This document shows positions 27,609 through 35,478 of a DNA stretch of 64,000 nt, piece after piece. Position 1 is the stretch's first letter. Every line of letters starts with the position of its first letter. Source of the DNA: Streptomyces sp. SM1 (GTDB lineage Bacteria; Actinomycetota; Actinomycetes; Streptomycetales; Streptomycetaceae). Below the pieces are notes generated by a model. It saw nothing but the letters and a program-made list of their open reading frames with translations. It ran no database searches and had not been told where the DNA came from. The stretch spans positions 30,714 to 94,713 of the forward strand of contig NZ_NEUB01000768.1 of assembly GCF_002910825.1 (NCBI RefSeq). The letters are read 5' to 3'. The translations under genes and the position numbers were made by a program.

Positions 27609-27662
27609 CTATCGCGATAGGCAATCATGGGGCATGGATGGGCTATCGACTCATGAGTCGAC
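27609..27662 (-). promoter_or_regulatory. Paired TCGA boxes ahead of the coiled-coil/coupling-protein operon
   Basis: On the - strand GAGTCGACTCATGAGTCGATAG (27641-27662), built of overlapping GAGTCGA/TCGACTC half-sites, precedes CCTATCGCGATAG (27609-27621), which is followed by GATACTC about 16 bases on. The ATG is 65 bases downstream. The gap between the AAA+ gene and this operon (27545-27687) holds no gene. Confidence 0.5.
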
Positions 27663-27687
27663 TCGCTCCCGCCGTCCTCGGACCGGT

Positions 27688-30597
27688 TCATCGCACCGCG
27701 CTGACCTCGACGTAGGCGTCGGAACTCAGCAGGTTCTTGTCGTCGCTGACCAGGTCGCCGACGACGTCGATGCGGATACGCCGTTCCGAGGGGTGCTCGT
27801 TGAGGAAGGTCGCCACCGCGGTGGTGACCTCGTCGGTCAGCTTCGCCACAGCCGCACGCGCACCGCCGGCATCAGAGGCGGTATCGCCCTTGTCCTCGAT
27901 GAGGTACTGCAGGACCCTCGCATCGACGTCGATGCGCACGTTGTGCTTGACGAACACCTCCTGCACCATCTGGCGCAGCTTCTTCCGCACGATCTTTTGC
28001 TGCGTCAGCAGCGACAGCGGCTGGAAAGGCACGATCGCGTCGATACGGCCCAGCAGCTCGGGCGGAAATCGGTTGTCGCCCGTCGTCGAGGAGATCGAGC
28101 GGCGGATGAGCTTCTCGTACTCCAGCAGCTGCTTGCCCGACCCGGTGTCGTCCGCCGCGTACTGCGCGATGTCCTTGTAGATCTCCGAGCCGGCGTTCGT
28201 CGTCAGCACGATGTAGGTGTTGAGGAAGCTCACCTCGCGGTTGTTGGCGTCGTTGAGCCGGCCGTCGTCGAGCACCTGCAGCAGCACGCGTGTCACCATC
28301 GCCGAGGCCTTCTCGACCTCGTCGAAAAGCAGCACAGCGTGGGAGAGGGCCCACACGCGCTTGGTGAGCTCAGAGCGGAACGCCGCGAACGACGAGTCCT
28401 CGGCGTACTCCGTCATGTCGAACCGGATCAGGTGCCGCTGGTCGTCACCGAACAGCAGTCGTGCCAGCTGCTTCGTGAGCTCCGTGTTGTGCGTGACCAC
28501 GAACTGACCAGCCTGGTAGAGGTGCTCCTCGTCGTTGACGTAGATGCACGACGAGCTCTGCTGCTCCGGCAGCTTCTCGATCGACGCGATGCCGACCATG
28601 TCGAACTTCTTCACGCGCTTACGACCCGAGGTCTCGATGGCCGCGCGCCGTGCGATCTCCTGCTTGCGGGGCAGGGAGAAGAACCGGGCCTTATCCTCGT
28701 TGCCGACCTTCACGTGCACGCCGTACTCGACCAGTTCGCGCCCGTCCTCCTTCGTGCGTGTCCACGATTTGATCGTGTTCGAGACGCCGAGCGAGAACAG
28801 CACCTCCCTAAGGTCCTCCGTGAGCCCCTTGGAGAACGTCGAGTACGAGACGTTGAAGCGGTCGTTCGAGGCACCGATCGATCCGTCGGTGTCGAAAAGG
28901 CCCCGCACCAGCGCCCACCGCTGCTGTACCGATCCGTGTTTGTACCTCTCCGGGATACGGCGCTCCGCCGAGCGCGCACCGATCAGATCGGGAACCGAGG
29001 CAAGCACGTCCTTCGTCTGGTACAGCGAATCGCGGCGGTCCTCCACCGGGCCAACACCGACAGGGAAAACCCAGCTGTAGTTGCGTCCGTACGACTTCGG
29101 TGCCGACCCCAGCCATTCGCCCACCATCCACACGGTGTGGTCGGCGTCGTCCCCGTCAGACGAGAGCGTCAGCTGCCTCTCAGTGAGGCACCCGTTACCG
29201 ATGAGGACGCCCAAGACGTACGGGTCGACGTCGAAGTCCTGCTCCGGCCAGTGCACCGGTCCGTTCGCCGGGATGAAGAACTTCAGATCTTCCCGAGAGT
29301 CGCCGGGGTAGGTCCGCACGACGCCACGCTCGACCATTTCCTGCGTGCTCAGGACCATCGGCGCGACGTCCTTGCCCGCATGCTTCTTCGACCGCTGCTT
29401 GGCTGTGTAGACCGTCCACAAGTGCGGTCCTCCAACGTCGAGAGTCCGGCCGTCCCAGAGCGTGACCCGGTAGACGTCCTGCATGCCCTGCGGGAAGTGT
29501 CCGAGCACCTCGACCGGGTGACCTTGGCGACCGAACACTCTGTCGCCCGGGACCAGGTCGCCGTGCAGCTTCCAGGTGGTCTCGCCGTCGCTCGAGTAGA
29601 CAGGAACCTGCGTCGAGTCGACGCAGAATTTCCCCGTTCCCGTCGATCCCGTGAACAGCAGGCTCGCCATCGGCTTCCCCTTGTCGTTGAGGTCCGCCAC
29701 CGACAACTGCAGACGACGCGCCACCGCGCCGGTCGCCCAGTCCTGGCTGAACACCTTGGCGTCCAGCTGCTTCTTGATCTTCGCGCCGTCGACCCGGAAT
29801 GCGACGTTCACGTTCAGGGACTCCATGAGCACGTCCGAGAGCAGGTCCCGGTCCATCGGTCGGTGCGTCAGGCGATGCCAGCCGACCATGGAGTCGAGCA
29901 CGAGGATCGACTTGCGCGGCTGGGCGCTGGCCGGCATGTAGCGCTGGGTGTACTCGTAGATCTGCTGGAAGACGTGGTCGTCGTAGAACTCGTCGGCCAC
30001 CCCGTACCGTTCGGCCATGCCCTGCAGGATCTTGATGGTCGTCGCCTGGTCCGGCGGGTTGAGGTTGATGCGCTGCAGGCGCTCGACGAGCGGCTGGTTC
30101 GGCGAGATGTGCTTGTGGAACTCCTCGTAGGTCGTCGCCGCGATGATCCTGATGCCTCGGGTTCCCGAAGCCGCGAGGACCGGCTTGATGGCCTCGACAG
30201 CGGCGTCGGAGAGCTGGATGATCTGGTGGAACTCGTCGATGAAGAGCACCACTTCGTGCTTCTCGTCCTTGACGAAGTCCTCGGCCTCGTCGAAGAAGCC
30301 CTTGAGCTTCGAGGCCATGTTCTCGGCGTTGCCCGCCTCGGAGATCATGCGCGCCGGGTCCACCTCCAGGTAGAGGCGGCCCGGATCCACGAGCATCGTG
30401 GCCTGGACCAATGCGGTCTTTCCCGTTCCGGCCTCGGCCAATAGAAGCGCATTGCACAGCTCAGGGCGGCTCATCGAGGCCAGCAGCTGCATCGTCTCGT
30501 GCTCACGGCCGACGATGTCGCGCTCGGCCTTCTTCAGTGGCTCCGAGAGCTTGGACAGGAGTGGGTAGCGCTCGTTGAGCTGTGCCTCGTGGAACAT
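27688..30597 (-). CDS. ClpA/ClpB-type double AAA+ ATPase interrupted by an intein (969 aa, 589 aa after splicing)
   Basis: Start at the ATG at 30597 (MFHEAQLNERYPLLSKL); the longer frame to 30756 runs through a terminator and promoter and is rejected. AAA+ domain 1 has Walker A LAEAGTGKTAL (near residue 58) and Walker B VVLFIDEFHQI. Domain 2 has Walker A GSTGTGK (near 317-323), split after residue 324 by a 380-aa intein, and Walker B AVLLFDEVEKA, then FPPELLGRIDAI. There is no Clp N-domain or M-domain insert. After splicing the P-loop reads GSTGTGKF-TEL: a Phe stands where Ser/Thr is expected, one base (TTC versus TCC) from a normal GKST loop. Probably an unfoldase or remodelling motor of the transfer module. 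Confidence 0.85.
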   Translation of the reverse strand: MFHEAQLNERYPLLSKLSEPLKKAERDIVGREHETMQLLASMSRPELCNALLLAEAGTGKTALVQATMLVDPGRLYLEVDPARMISEAGNAENMASKLKGFFDEAEDFVKDEKHEVVLFIDEFHQIIQLSDAAVEAIKPVLAASGTRGIRIIAATTYEEFHKHISPNQPLVERLQRINLNPPDQATTIKILQGMAERYGVADEFYDDHVFQQIYEYTQRYMPASAQPRKSILVLDSMVGWHRLTHRPMDRDLLSDVLMESLNVNVAFRVDGAKIKKQLDAKVFSQDWATGAVARRLQLSVADLNDKGKPMASLLFTGSTGTGKFCVDSTQVPVYSSDGETTWKLHGDLVPGDRVFGRQGHPVEVLGHFPQGMQDVYRVTLWDGRTLDVGGPHLWTVYTAKQRSKKHAGKDVAPMVLSTQEMVERGVVRTYPGDSREDLKFFIPANGPVHWPEQDFDVDPYVLGVLIGNGCLTERQLTLSSDGDDADHTVWMVGEWLGSAPKSYGRNYSWVFPVGVGPVEDRRDSLYQTKDVLASVPDLIGARSAERRIPERYKHGSVQQRWALVRGLFDTDGSIGASNDRFNVSYSTFSKGLTEDLREVLFSLGVSNTIKSWTRTKEDGRELVEYGVHVKVGNEDKARFFSLPRKQEIARRAAIETSGRKRVKKFDMVGIASIEKLPEQQSSSCIYVNDEEHLYQAGQFVVTHNTELTKQLARLLFGDDQRHLIRFDMTEYAEDSSFAAFRSELTKRVWALSHAVLLFDEVEKASAMVTRVLLQVLDDGRLNDANNREVSFLNTYIVLTTNAGSEIYKDIAQYAADDTGSGKQLLEYEKLIRRSISSTTGDNRFPPELLGRIDAIVPFQPLSLLTQQKIVRKKLRQMVQEVFVKHNVRIDVDARVLQYLIEDKGDTASDAGGARAAVAKLTDEVTTAVATFLNEHPSERRIRIDVVGDLVSDDKNLLSSDAYVEVSAVR
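28486..29625 (-). mobile_element. Intein with LAGLIDADG homing endonuclease, 380 aa
   Basis: The insertion starts at Cys (CVDSTQVPVYSSDGE, splicing block A with the following LVPGDRVFG) and ends FVVTHN, followed by Thr as the +1 extein residue. Two LAGLIDADG-type motifs are present: LGVLIGNGCL and VRGLFDTDGSIG, about 110 residues apart, so the homing endonuclease looks intact. The C-terminal splicing block contains CIYVNDEEHLYQAGQFVVTHN-type residues. It sits exactly in the Walker A loop of AAA+ domain 2, a favoured conserved site for inteins. The reading frame is intact throughout. Confidence 0.9.
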
Positions 30598-30666
30598 GCC
30601 GCGCAAGACCTCTCGACTGGACTGAAGATTTAACTGGAAAATCAGTCGAAACCCTATCACGGGTAG

Positions 30667-30678
30667 CATTCGATAGGG
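30667..30678 (-). promoter_or_regulatory. CYTNTCGA box ahead of the AAA+ gene
   Basis: CCCTATCGAATG on the - strand, with GATAGG 11 bases later, 70 bases before the ATG at 30597 and immediately after a terminator. Confidence 0.55.
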
Positions 30679-30695
30679 CATTGAATGGAGAATGC

Positions 30696-30728
30696 GAAAG
30701 GCCCCGGAGTGAACTCCGGGGCCTTTCG
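30696..30728 (-). terminator. Intrinsic terminator of the SH3-like gene
   Basis: CGAAAGGCCCCGGAG pairs with CTCCGGGGCCTTTCG around a short loop, with AT-rich sequence on both sides. It lies 25 bases after the TGA at 30753 that ends the presumed 3' exon of the intron-split SH3-like gene. Confidence 0.8.
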
Positions 30729-30752
30729 TTCCATGCACTGGTCGCGGGTCGC

Positions 30753-30865
30753 TCACCCGCCGTATTCGGACTCGCGGAACCCTGCCGGACTGGGGTGAGG
30801 GCTGGAGTGGAAGCGCGGCGCCGAGGGGGCAGGCCAGGTGGAGGTGCCCCAGGGCCGGGCGGCCC
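30753..30865 (-). pseudogene. Presumed 3' exon of the intron-split SH3-like gene
   Basis: Downstream of the intron 3' end a frame reads RPWGTSTWPAPSAPRFHSSP and ends FRESEYGG plus TGA, 25 bases before a terminator. Because the 5' exon stops at the intron start 7.7 kb away, this is the best candidate for its other half. The exact joint and frame are not proven. Confidence 0.35.
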
Positions 30866-30967
30866 GGGGCGCGGCACTGGTATTTCGACCAGCCCGTTTC
30901 CCCGGACCGCCCTCCGAACCGGACGTGCCTGTTGGCCAGGCATCCGGCTCTCCACGAGTCCCAGGGG

Positions 30968-32068
30968 CTATCCGGCGACGGCTGGCTGCGCGCTGGTGCT
31001 CCATGGCGACGGGATTCGGGCTCCCCGGAAGCGGTAGCGAGTGATCGTTACCGTGGCCGGGTTGAACAGCCGGACCCCGTCCTGCTCCGGCAGCCAGGCA
31101 CCAACCTGGTTGCCCTGGTAGCGGCGTTTGAGCTTCTTCCAAGGCACGCGTCGGTGCTTTCGACGCAGCCATCCCCAGACCCTGTGCCACGTGTAGTAGC
31201 CCAGGTAGTTCAGGCTCGTCTTGGCTGACGAGTGCCGGAAGTAGTTCGCCCATCCGCGCAGCAGCCAGTTCAGCTGCTTGAGCAGTTCATCGAGCGGTTG
31301 ACTGATGCTCTGCCTGCAAATCGCCTTCACCTTCCGGCAGACCGTCTGCATGGACGGCTTACTGGGGTAGGTGTAGACGTATTGCTTGTGCGACTTCTTG
31401 CTATTGCGCCGCTGGATGCGGAACCCCAAGAAGTCGAACCCCTCATCGATATGGGCGATGGTCGTCTTCTCCTGCGACAGGCGCAGGCCGACCTGCTTCA
31501 GCACCTCTGAGACCTCGCTCTTCAGCTCTTCGGCGTGGAGCCGGGAGCCGTGGATCAAGAGCACGAAGTCGTCCGCGTAGCGGACCAGTCGGCAGGTCGC
31601 CCCGCCGTGTCGTCGGTGCCGCATCCGTTCCGATCCTGTGCGGCCAGTCTTCTGCCAGAGCCGGGCGAAGTGCTCGTCCAGTACCGACAGAGCGACGTTG
31701 GCCAGGAGCGGCGACAGAATCCCCCCTTGGGGTGTACCGGCGAAGGTGTCCCTGTTGACCAGGTCCGTCGAAAGGATGCCTGACTTGAGGAACGCCTTGA
31801 CCAGGCGCAACACCCGCCTGTCCCCGATTCGTTCGCGCACAAGGCCCATAAGGGCCGTGTGGTCGATTTCATCGAAGCACGCCTTGATATCACCCTCCAA
31901 GACCCAGTCATAACCCCGGGACGTGTAGTAGTGAATTTCGGCGATCGCGTCATGCGCTCTTCGGTTGGGACGAAAGCCATACGAGTACGGCTCGAAGTCC
32001 GCTTCGAAGATCGGCTCCAGTACGATCTTAAGAGCCGCCTGCACCACCCGGTCCGTGAAAGTAGGCAT
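30968..32068 (-). pseudogene. Group II intron 1 reverse transcriptase, C-terminal piece
   Basis: Contains RT domains 2a-7 and the X (maturase) domain: YSYGFRPNRRAHDAI, EGDIKACFDEIDH, TPQGGILSPLLANVALS, the catalytic YADD (LVRYADDFVLL), and a basic C-terminus. It begins ATGCCTACTTTCACGGAC (MPTFTDRVVQ), which continues the RLRIPT that ends the piece at 35239. There is no HNH domain. The chance ATG could give a truncated protein lacking the fingers, which is unlikely to be active. Confidence 0.85.
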
Positions 32069-32075
32069 GGTGGCT

Positions 32076-34808
32076 TCATACTGCCCCTCCTGCTGTGAGT
32101 GTTCGGGATTTGTGGTCGGATTTCATGGTCTGGGCGGCGAGTTGGAGGCAGATGGCTTCGTTGTCGCTGGTCCAGGGGATGCTGAGGCGGCCGCCGGCGG
32201 TGCGGTGGGCGTCCAGGCGGCCGCGGGCGATCCAGTAGTAGACCGCGCCGGCGCGGATGCCGAGCCGTGTAGCGACCTGTTGGATGCTCAGTTCGCCGCG
32301 CGCGGTGGCGGTGTCGGGCAGTGGGTGGCTGCCGGGGCCCGTGGGACCTGGGTGTTTGGACCGGTCCAGGTCCGCCCGGAGTGCGGCCTCGACCTGGTCG
32401 TTCCAGGGGATGGCGATGCGTCCGGCGGGCGTGCGGTGGGCGGGCAGGCGTCCGATACGTATTTGGTAGCGCACGGCCGCGTCGAGGACTCCGAGGCGGG
32501 CTGCTGCTTCGGGAATGCTGATCTCGCCGGCGTGGGCGGCCTCGGCGGGCAGGGGGCGGCGCCCGGTGGGCATGAACTGCTCGGGGTGGCTGATCCAGTC
32601 CCGGCAGGCGGCTTCGACCTGCTCGTTCCAGGGAATACATCAGCGGCCCCCGACGTCCTTGCGGGCGGTCAGCCGGCCGCAGCGGATCCAGTAGTAGAGG
32701 GCGTGCTCGACCACGCCCAGGCGGGCGGCGCCCTGCTGGACGCTGACCTCGCCGGGCATCGTCCGTGGCGGCGTGGCGGGCCGGGGGGTGAGGTGGCCGG
32801 AGGCGCTGATCTGGCGGCGGCAGTCGGCTTCGACCTGGTCGTTCCAGGGGATGCACCAGCGGCCGCCGACGTCCTTGCGGCCATCCAGGCGCCCGTGGGT
32901 GAGCCAGTAGTAGACGGCGTCCGCGGTGATGCCCAGGATCTGGGCTGCCTGATTGACGTCGATCTCCCCGTCCCGGAACGGGACCTGCGCCGGGATCTTG
33001 TAGGTGTAGCCCACCCATTTGACAGCCGCCACGTCGTAAGGGCGCCCGGTCCCGGTGGTCAGCTGGGCGTCGGCGAGCGCGGCGACGACCTGTTCGTCGC
33101 TGTGGTCCGGACGCAGGGCGGCGATCAGCTCCCGCGCCGCCGCCGGGGTCCGCCGGACCTCGGGTGAGGTCAGCGGCCGGGTCAGGGCGAGTTCGTCGGT
33201 GGCGCCGGTGTGCCAGCGCACCCCGACCCGGGCGTGGGCCCGGTCGGGCTCGGGCAGCAGAGTCACATCCGAGATCAGCGTCCGCAGCAGGCGTTTGCGG
33301 TCACGGTCCCGGGTCTCGGCCGCGTGCCACAATCCGGGCAGGTCAGCGGCCAGGGCTTGCAGCGCGGAGCGGTCCGGCAGGGCCGGCTTGGCCTCACGGG
33401 CGGTGTTCAGGGCGCTCTGGGCCTGATCGAGTGCGGCGAGTCTGGCCTCCCAGCGGGCCTCCAGGGTGCGGGCGACCATGCGATTGTCCGGATCGACGGC
33501 CGTGAACGTCCGCTCGGCGCGGTCCGCGTCGTACTGGGCTCGCTCCACCGCCAGCTCGGCGGCGCGGTGCGAGCGGGTATGCCGGTCGGCGACCTCGTCG
33601 GCCGCGGCCAGGGCCAGCTCGATCTGCCCGGGGCCGAGGGTATCCAGCAGCTTGGCGACCACGGCGTCGTCCACGATGTCGGCGCGGATCGAGCGGCAGG
33701 TCGCCGTGGCCTCATGGTCAGCCCGTGAAATCGAGCACCCGTAGGCGGCCTGGCCGCCCGAGTGGTATCGGGTGGTCATCGGACGCCCGCACGAACCGCA
33801 GAACATGATCCCCTGACACAGAGCCAGCCCCTCACGCGCCGGCCTGGCACCATCGTGGGTGCAGTTGGCCTTCAGCTTCGCCTCGGCCGCCACGAACTCC
33901 GCCCAGGTCCAGTACCCCTCGTGGTGATCGTGCAGGACCACCGGCCACTTCTCCCGGGGCACCCGCGTCAGGCTCGTGCGCACGCTGCCGTCCGGCTGAA
34001 CCCGGCGACGGGTGATGTTACGGCCGTAGACATACGTGCCCGCGTAACAGGGGTTGCTCAAAACCCCCAGTGCCCTGGCGTGGGTGAGCTTGCCCCACCG
34101 CAACTGGCCTGCCCAGGCCCCTCCGTAGGCGCGAAGCGGGAAGCGGCGGCCGGCGAACGCCGCGACGACCTGGTAGGCGGAGCCGCCGGCCGCGAACGCG
34201 GCGAAGACATCGCGGATCGCGGCCTGCACCTCCGCATCCGGGTCGATCACGCAGTAGCCCTCGTCGTCGTAGACGTAGCCCACCGGCAGCGGGGACCGCA
34301 GATCGCCGCGCTCGGCGGCGGCCCGCTTCGCGCCCTGCAGCCGGCTCGACAGGATGTGCAGCTCGGCCTCGCTCATTGACCCTTTCAAGCCGAGCAGGAG
34401 CCTGTCGTTGAAGTTGGTCAGGTCGTAGACCCCGTCGTCGTCGATCAGCAGGACGTCCGTCAGCCGTGCGAGCTCCAGCAGCCGGGCGAAGTCGGCGGAG
34501 GACCGCGCGAGCCTGGAGACCTCCAGGCCGAAGATCGCCCCGACCTCGCCCAGGCAGACCTTCGCGACCAGGTCGCGGAAGCCCTCGCGGACCTGCCCGA
34601 ACTTCCCCGACAGCCCCAGATCCGCGTCGATGACCAGCACGTCCTCGCGGTCCCAGCCCAGCCGGACCGCCTCGTCGCCCAGCCCGTACTGCCGCAGCGT
34701 GGACTCGGTGTTGTCCCTCACCTGGACCAGCGTGCTCTGCCGCAAGTAGACCGCCGCCGTCCTCGAGAGGTGGGACGTGGTGATCTTCGAGGTCCCGTTC
34801 ACGATCAC
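32076..34808 (-). pseudogene. Large serine recombinase with four tandem HTH repeats, interrupted by one UGA codon
   Basis: The N-terminus is a resolvase/invertase catalytic domain (AAVYLRQSTLVQVRDNTEST with Tyr/Arg before the nucleophile Ser; LEVSRLARSSADFARLL; GLKGSMSEAELH), then a recombinase domain (GVLSNPCYAGTYVYG) and a Cys zinc ribbon (CQGIMFCGSCGRPM ... CSISRADHEATATC). The C-terminus carries four repeats of about 70 residues, each E(I/V)S(V/I)xxAAxxLG...VYYWxxxGRLxxR...GGRxxIPWN, resembling MerR/excisionase-type HTHs. In repeat 2 the Trp of GGRWCIPW is TGA (32640-32642); the frame then continues without a shift to 32076. It is therefore a recent nonsense mutation or, less likely, readthrough. 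The truncated 722-aa form keeps catalytic and core binding domains. Confidence 0.85.
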
Positions 34809-34938
34809 GGCCGCCTCCCAACCCGGACTCGACCATGTTGGCCAGCACCATCACCATCTCGACGCGGCACGGTGATGACGGCACGGCCCCTCGTTTCCGC
34901 CCGCCCCGGGGCTGGTGCGCGACACAACTGTCGTGGCA

Positions 34939-35202
34939 TCAGGATCCGCCCCCGTCCGTGCCGGCACCACGGCTCACCAGAGCATCCACCAGCGCACGAA
35001 GAGCACTCAGCCCCTCGACCGCGAGCCGGTCCCCACCCGGATCTGCGCCGCGATCCGTCCACTCCTGCGGCAACGTCACACTCCGGCTCGCGCCGTACGC
35101 GCAGACGAAGACGAGTGCACCACTACGCCGCTTGACGAACAGGATGTCCAACTGCTGGCCCGCCAGCGCGTGAAACGGGTGGGTCACCGTCAAAGAACCC
35201 AA
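34939..35202 (-). CDS. Small protein often found beside serine recombinases, 87 aa (DUF5372-like)
   Basis: The frame reads VTHPFHALAGQQLDILFVKR, VFVCAYGASRSVTLPQEWTD and ends in an Arg/Ala helix. From memory this HPFH-x-LAG...LFVKR...SVTLPQxWTD pattern is that of a small family seen next to recombinase genes in actinomycetes (DUF5372). Role unknown, perhaps a recombination directionality or accessory factor. It precedes the recombinase on the same strand. Confidence 0.55.
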   Translation of the reverse strand: MGSLTVTHPFHALAGQQLDILFVKRRSGALVFVCAYGASRSVTLPQEWTDRGADPGGDRLAVEGLSALRALVDALVSRGAGTDGGGS

Positions 35203-35238
35203 AGACTGCCTGGACGCTGCGGCACTATGCCGTGTCCG

Positions 35239-35478
35239 TCGGAATCCTCAGCCTGCGCTTTGTACCGTTGCGCTTGGGGATGAGCACCTCCCGCACGGGA
35301 GCCGGACGGAATTCGCCGGACTTCAGGGACGCCCTCAACTCGGCGAGGAAGGATTCGACGCCCTGACTGCCCTCAATTTGAGTGACAGTCCTGCCGTCGA
35401 CCCCGGCCGAGCGGGCCCCCTTGTTTTCCCTGACGCGGCCCCACGCAGCCAATAGCGTTGCGGGGTCGCAGAACACCA
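35239..35478 (-). pseudogene. Group II intron 1 reverse transcriptase, middle piece
   Basis: From VFCDPATLLAAWGRVRENKG through AGVDGRTVTQIEG to KRNGTKRRLRIPT: the N-terminal fingers (RT0-RT1) of a group II RT. It starts at the 3' splice site of intron 2 (the open frame before it belongs to intron 2 RNA) and stops where the serine-recombinase element begins. It joins FDDLFNL upstream and FTDRVVQ downstream. Confidence 0.8.

Larger units (their letters stand above)
32069..35236 (-). mobile_element. Serine-recombinase element inserted in the intron 1 reverse-transcriptase gene (about 3.17 kb)
   Basis: The RT coding sequence breaks at IPT|D.. on the right (ATTCCGACGGACACG) and resumes as ATGCCTACTTTCACG on the left; CC(G/T)AC shared at both joints is consistent with a short recombination core, as serine integrases use. 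Cargo: the recombinase (now broken by a stop) and a small 87-aa gene. There are no long inverted repeats. The minimal content suggests a small integrative element moved by its own large serine recombinase. Confidence 0.7.

Noticed and set aside
27451..30444. 997-aa open frame on the + strand
   Set aside because: Antisense of the AAA+ gene and its intein.
30597..30756. Longer start for the AAA+ gene at 30756
   Set aside because: The added 53 residues cover a perfect terminator hairpin and the TCGA box; the residues are not AAA+-like and the ATG at 30597 fits.
32076..32573. Separate 165-aa HTH gene
   Set aside because: It is in the same frame as the recombinase and continues its repeat series after the UGA, so it is the recombinase C-terminus rather than an independent gene.
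31555..33018. 487-aa Arg/Pro-rich frame on the - strand
   Set aside because: Out-of-frame shadow spanning the recombinase C-terminus and the RT fragment; its residues are the typical Arg/Pro reading of GC-rich repeats.
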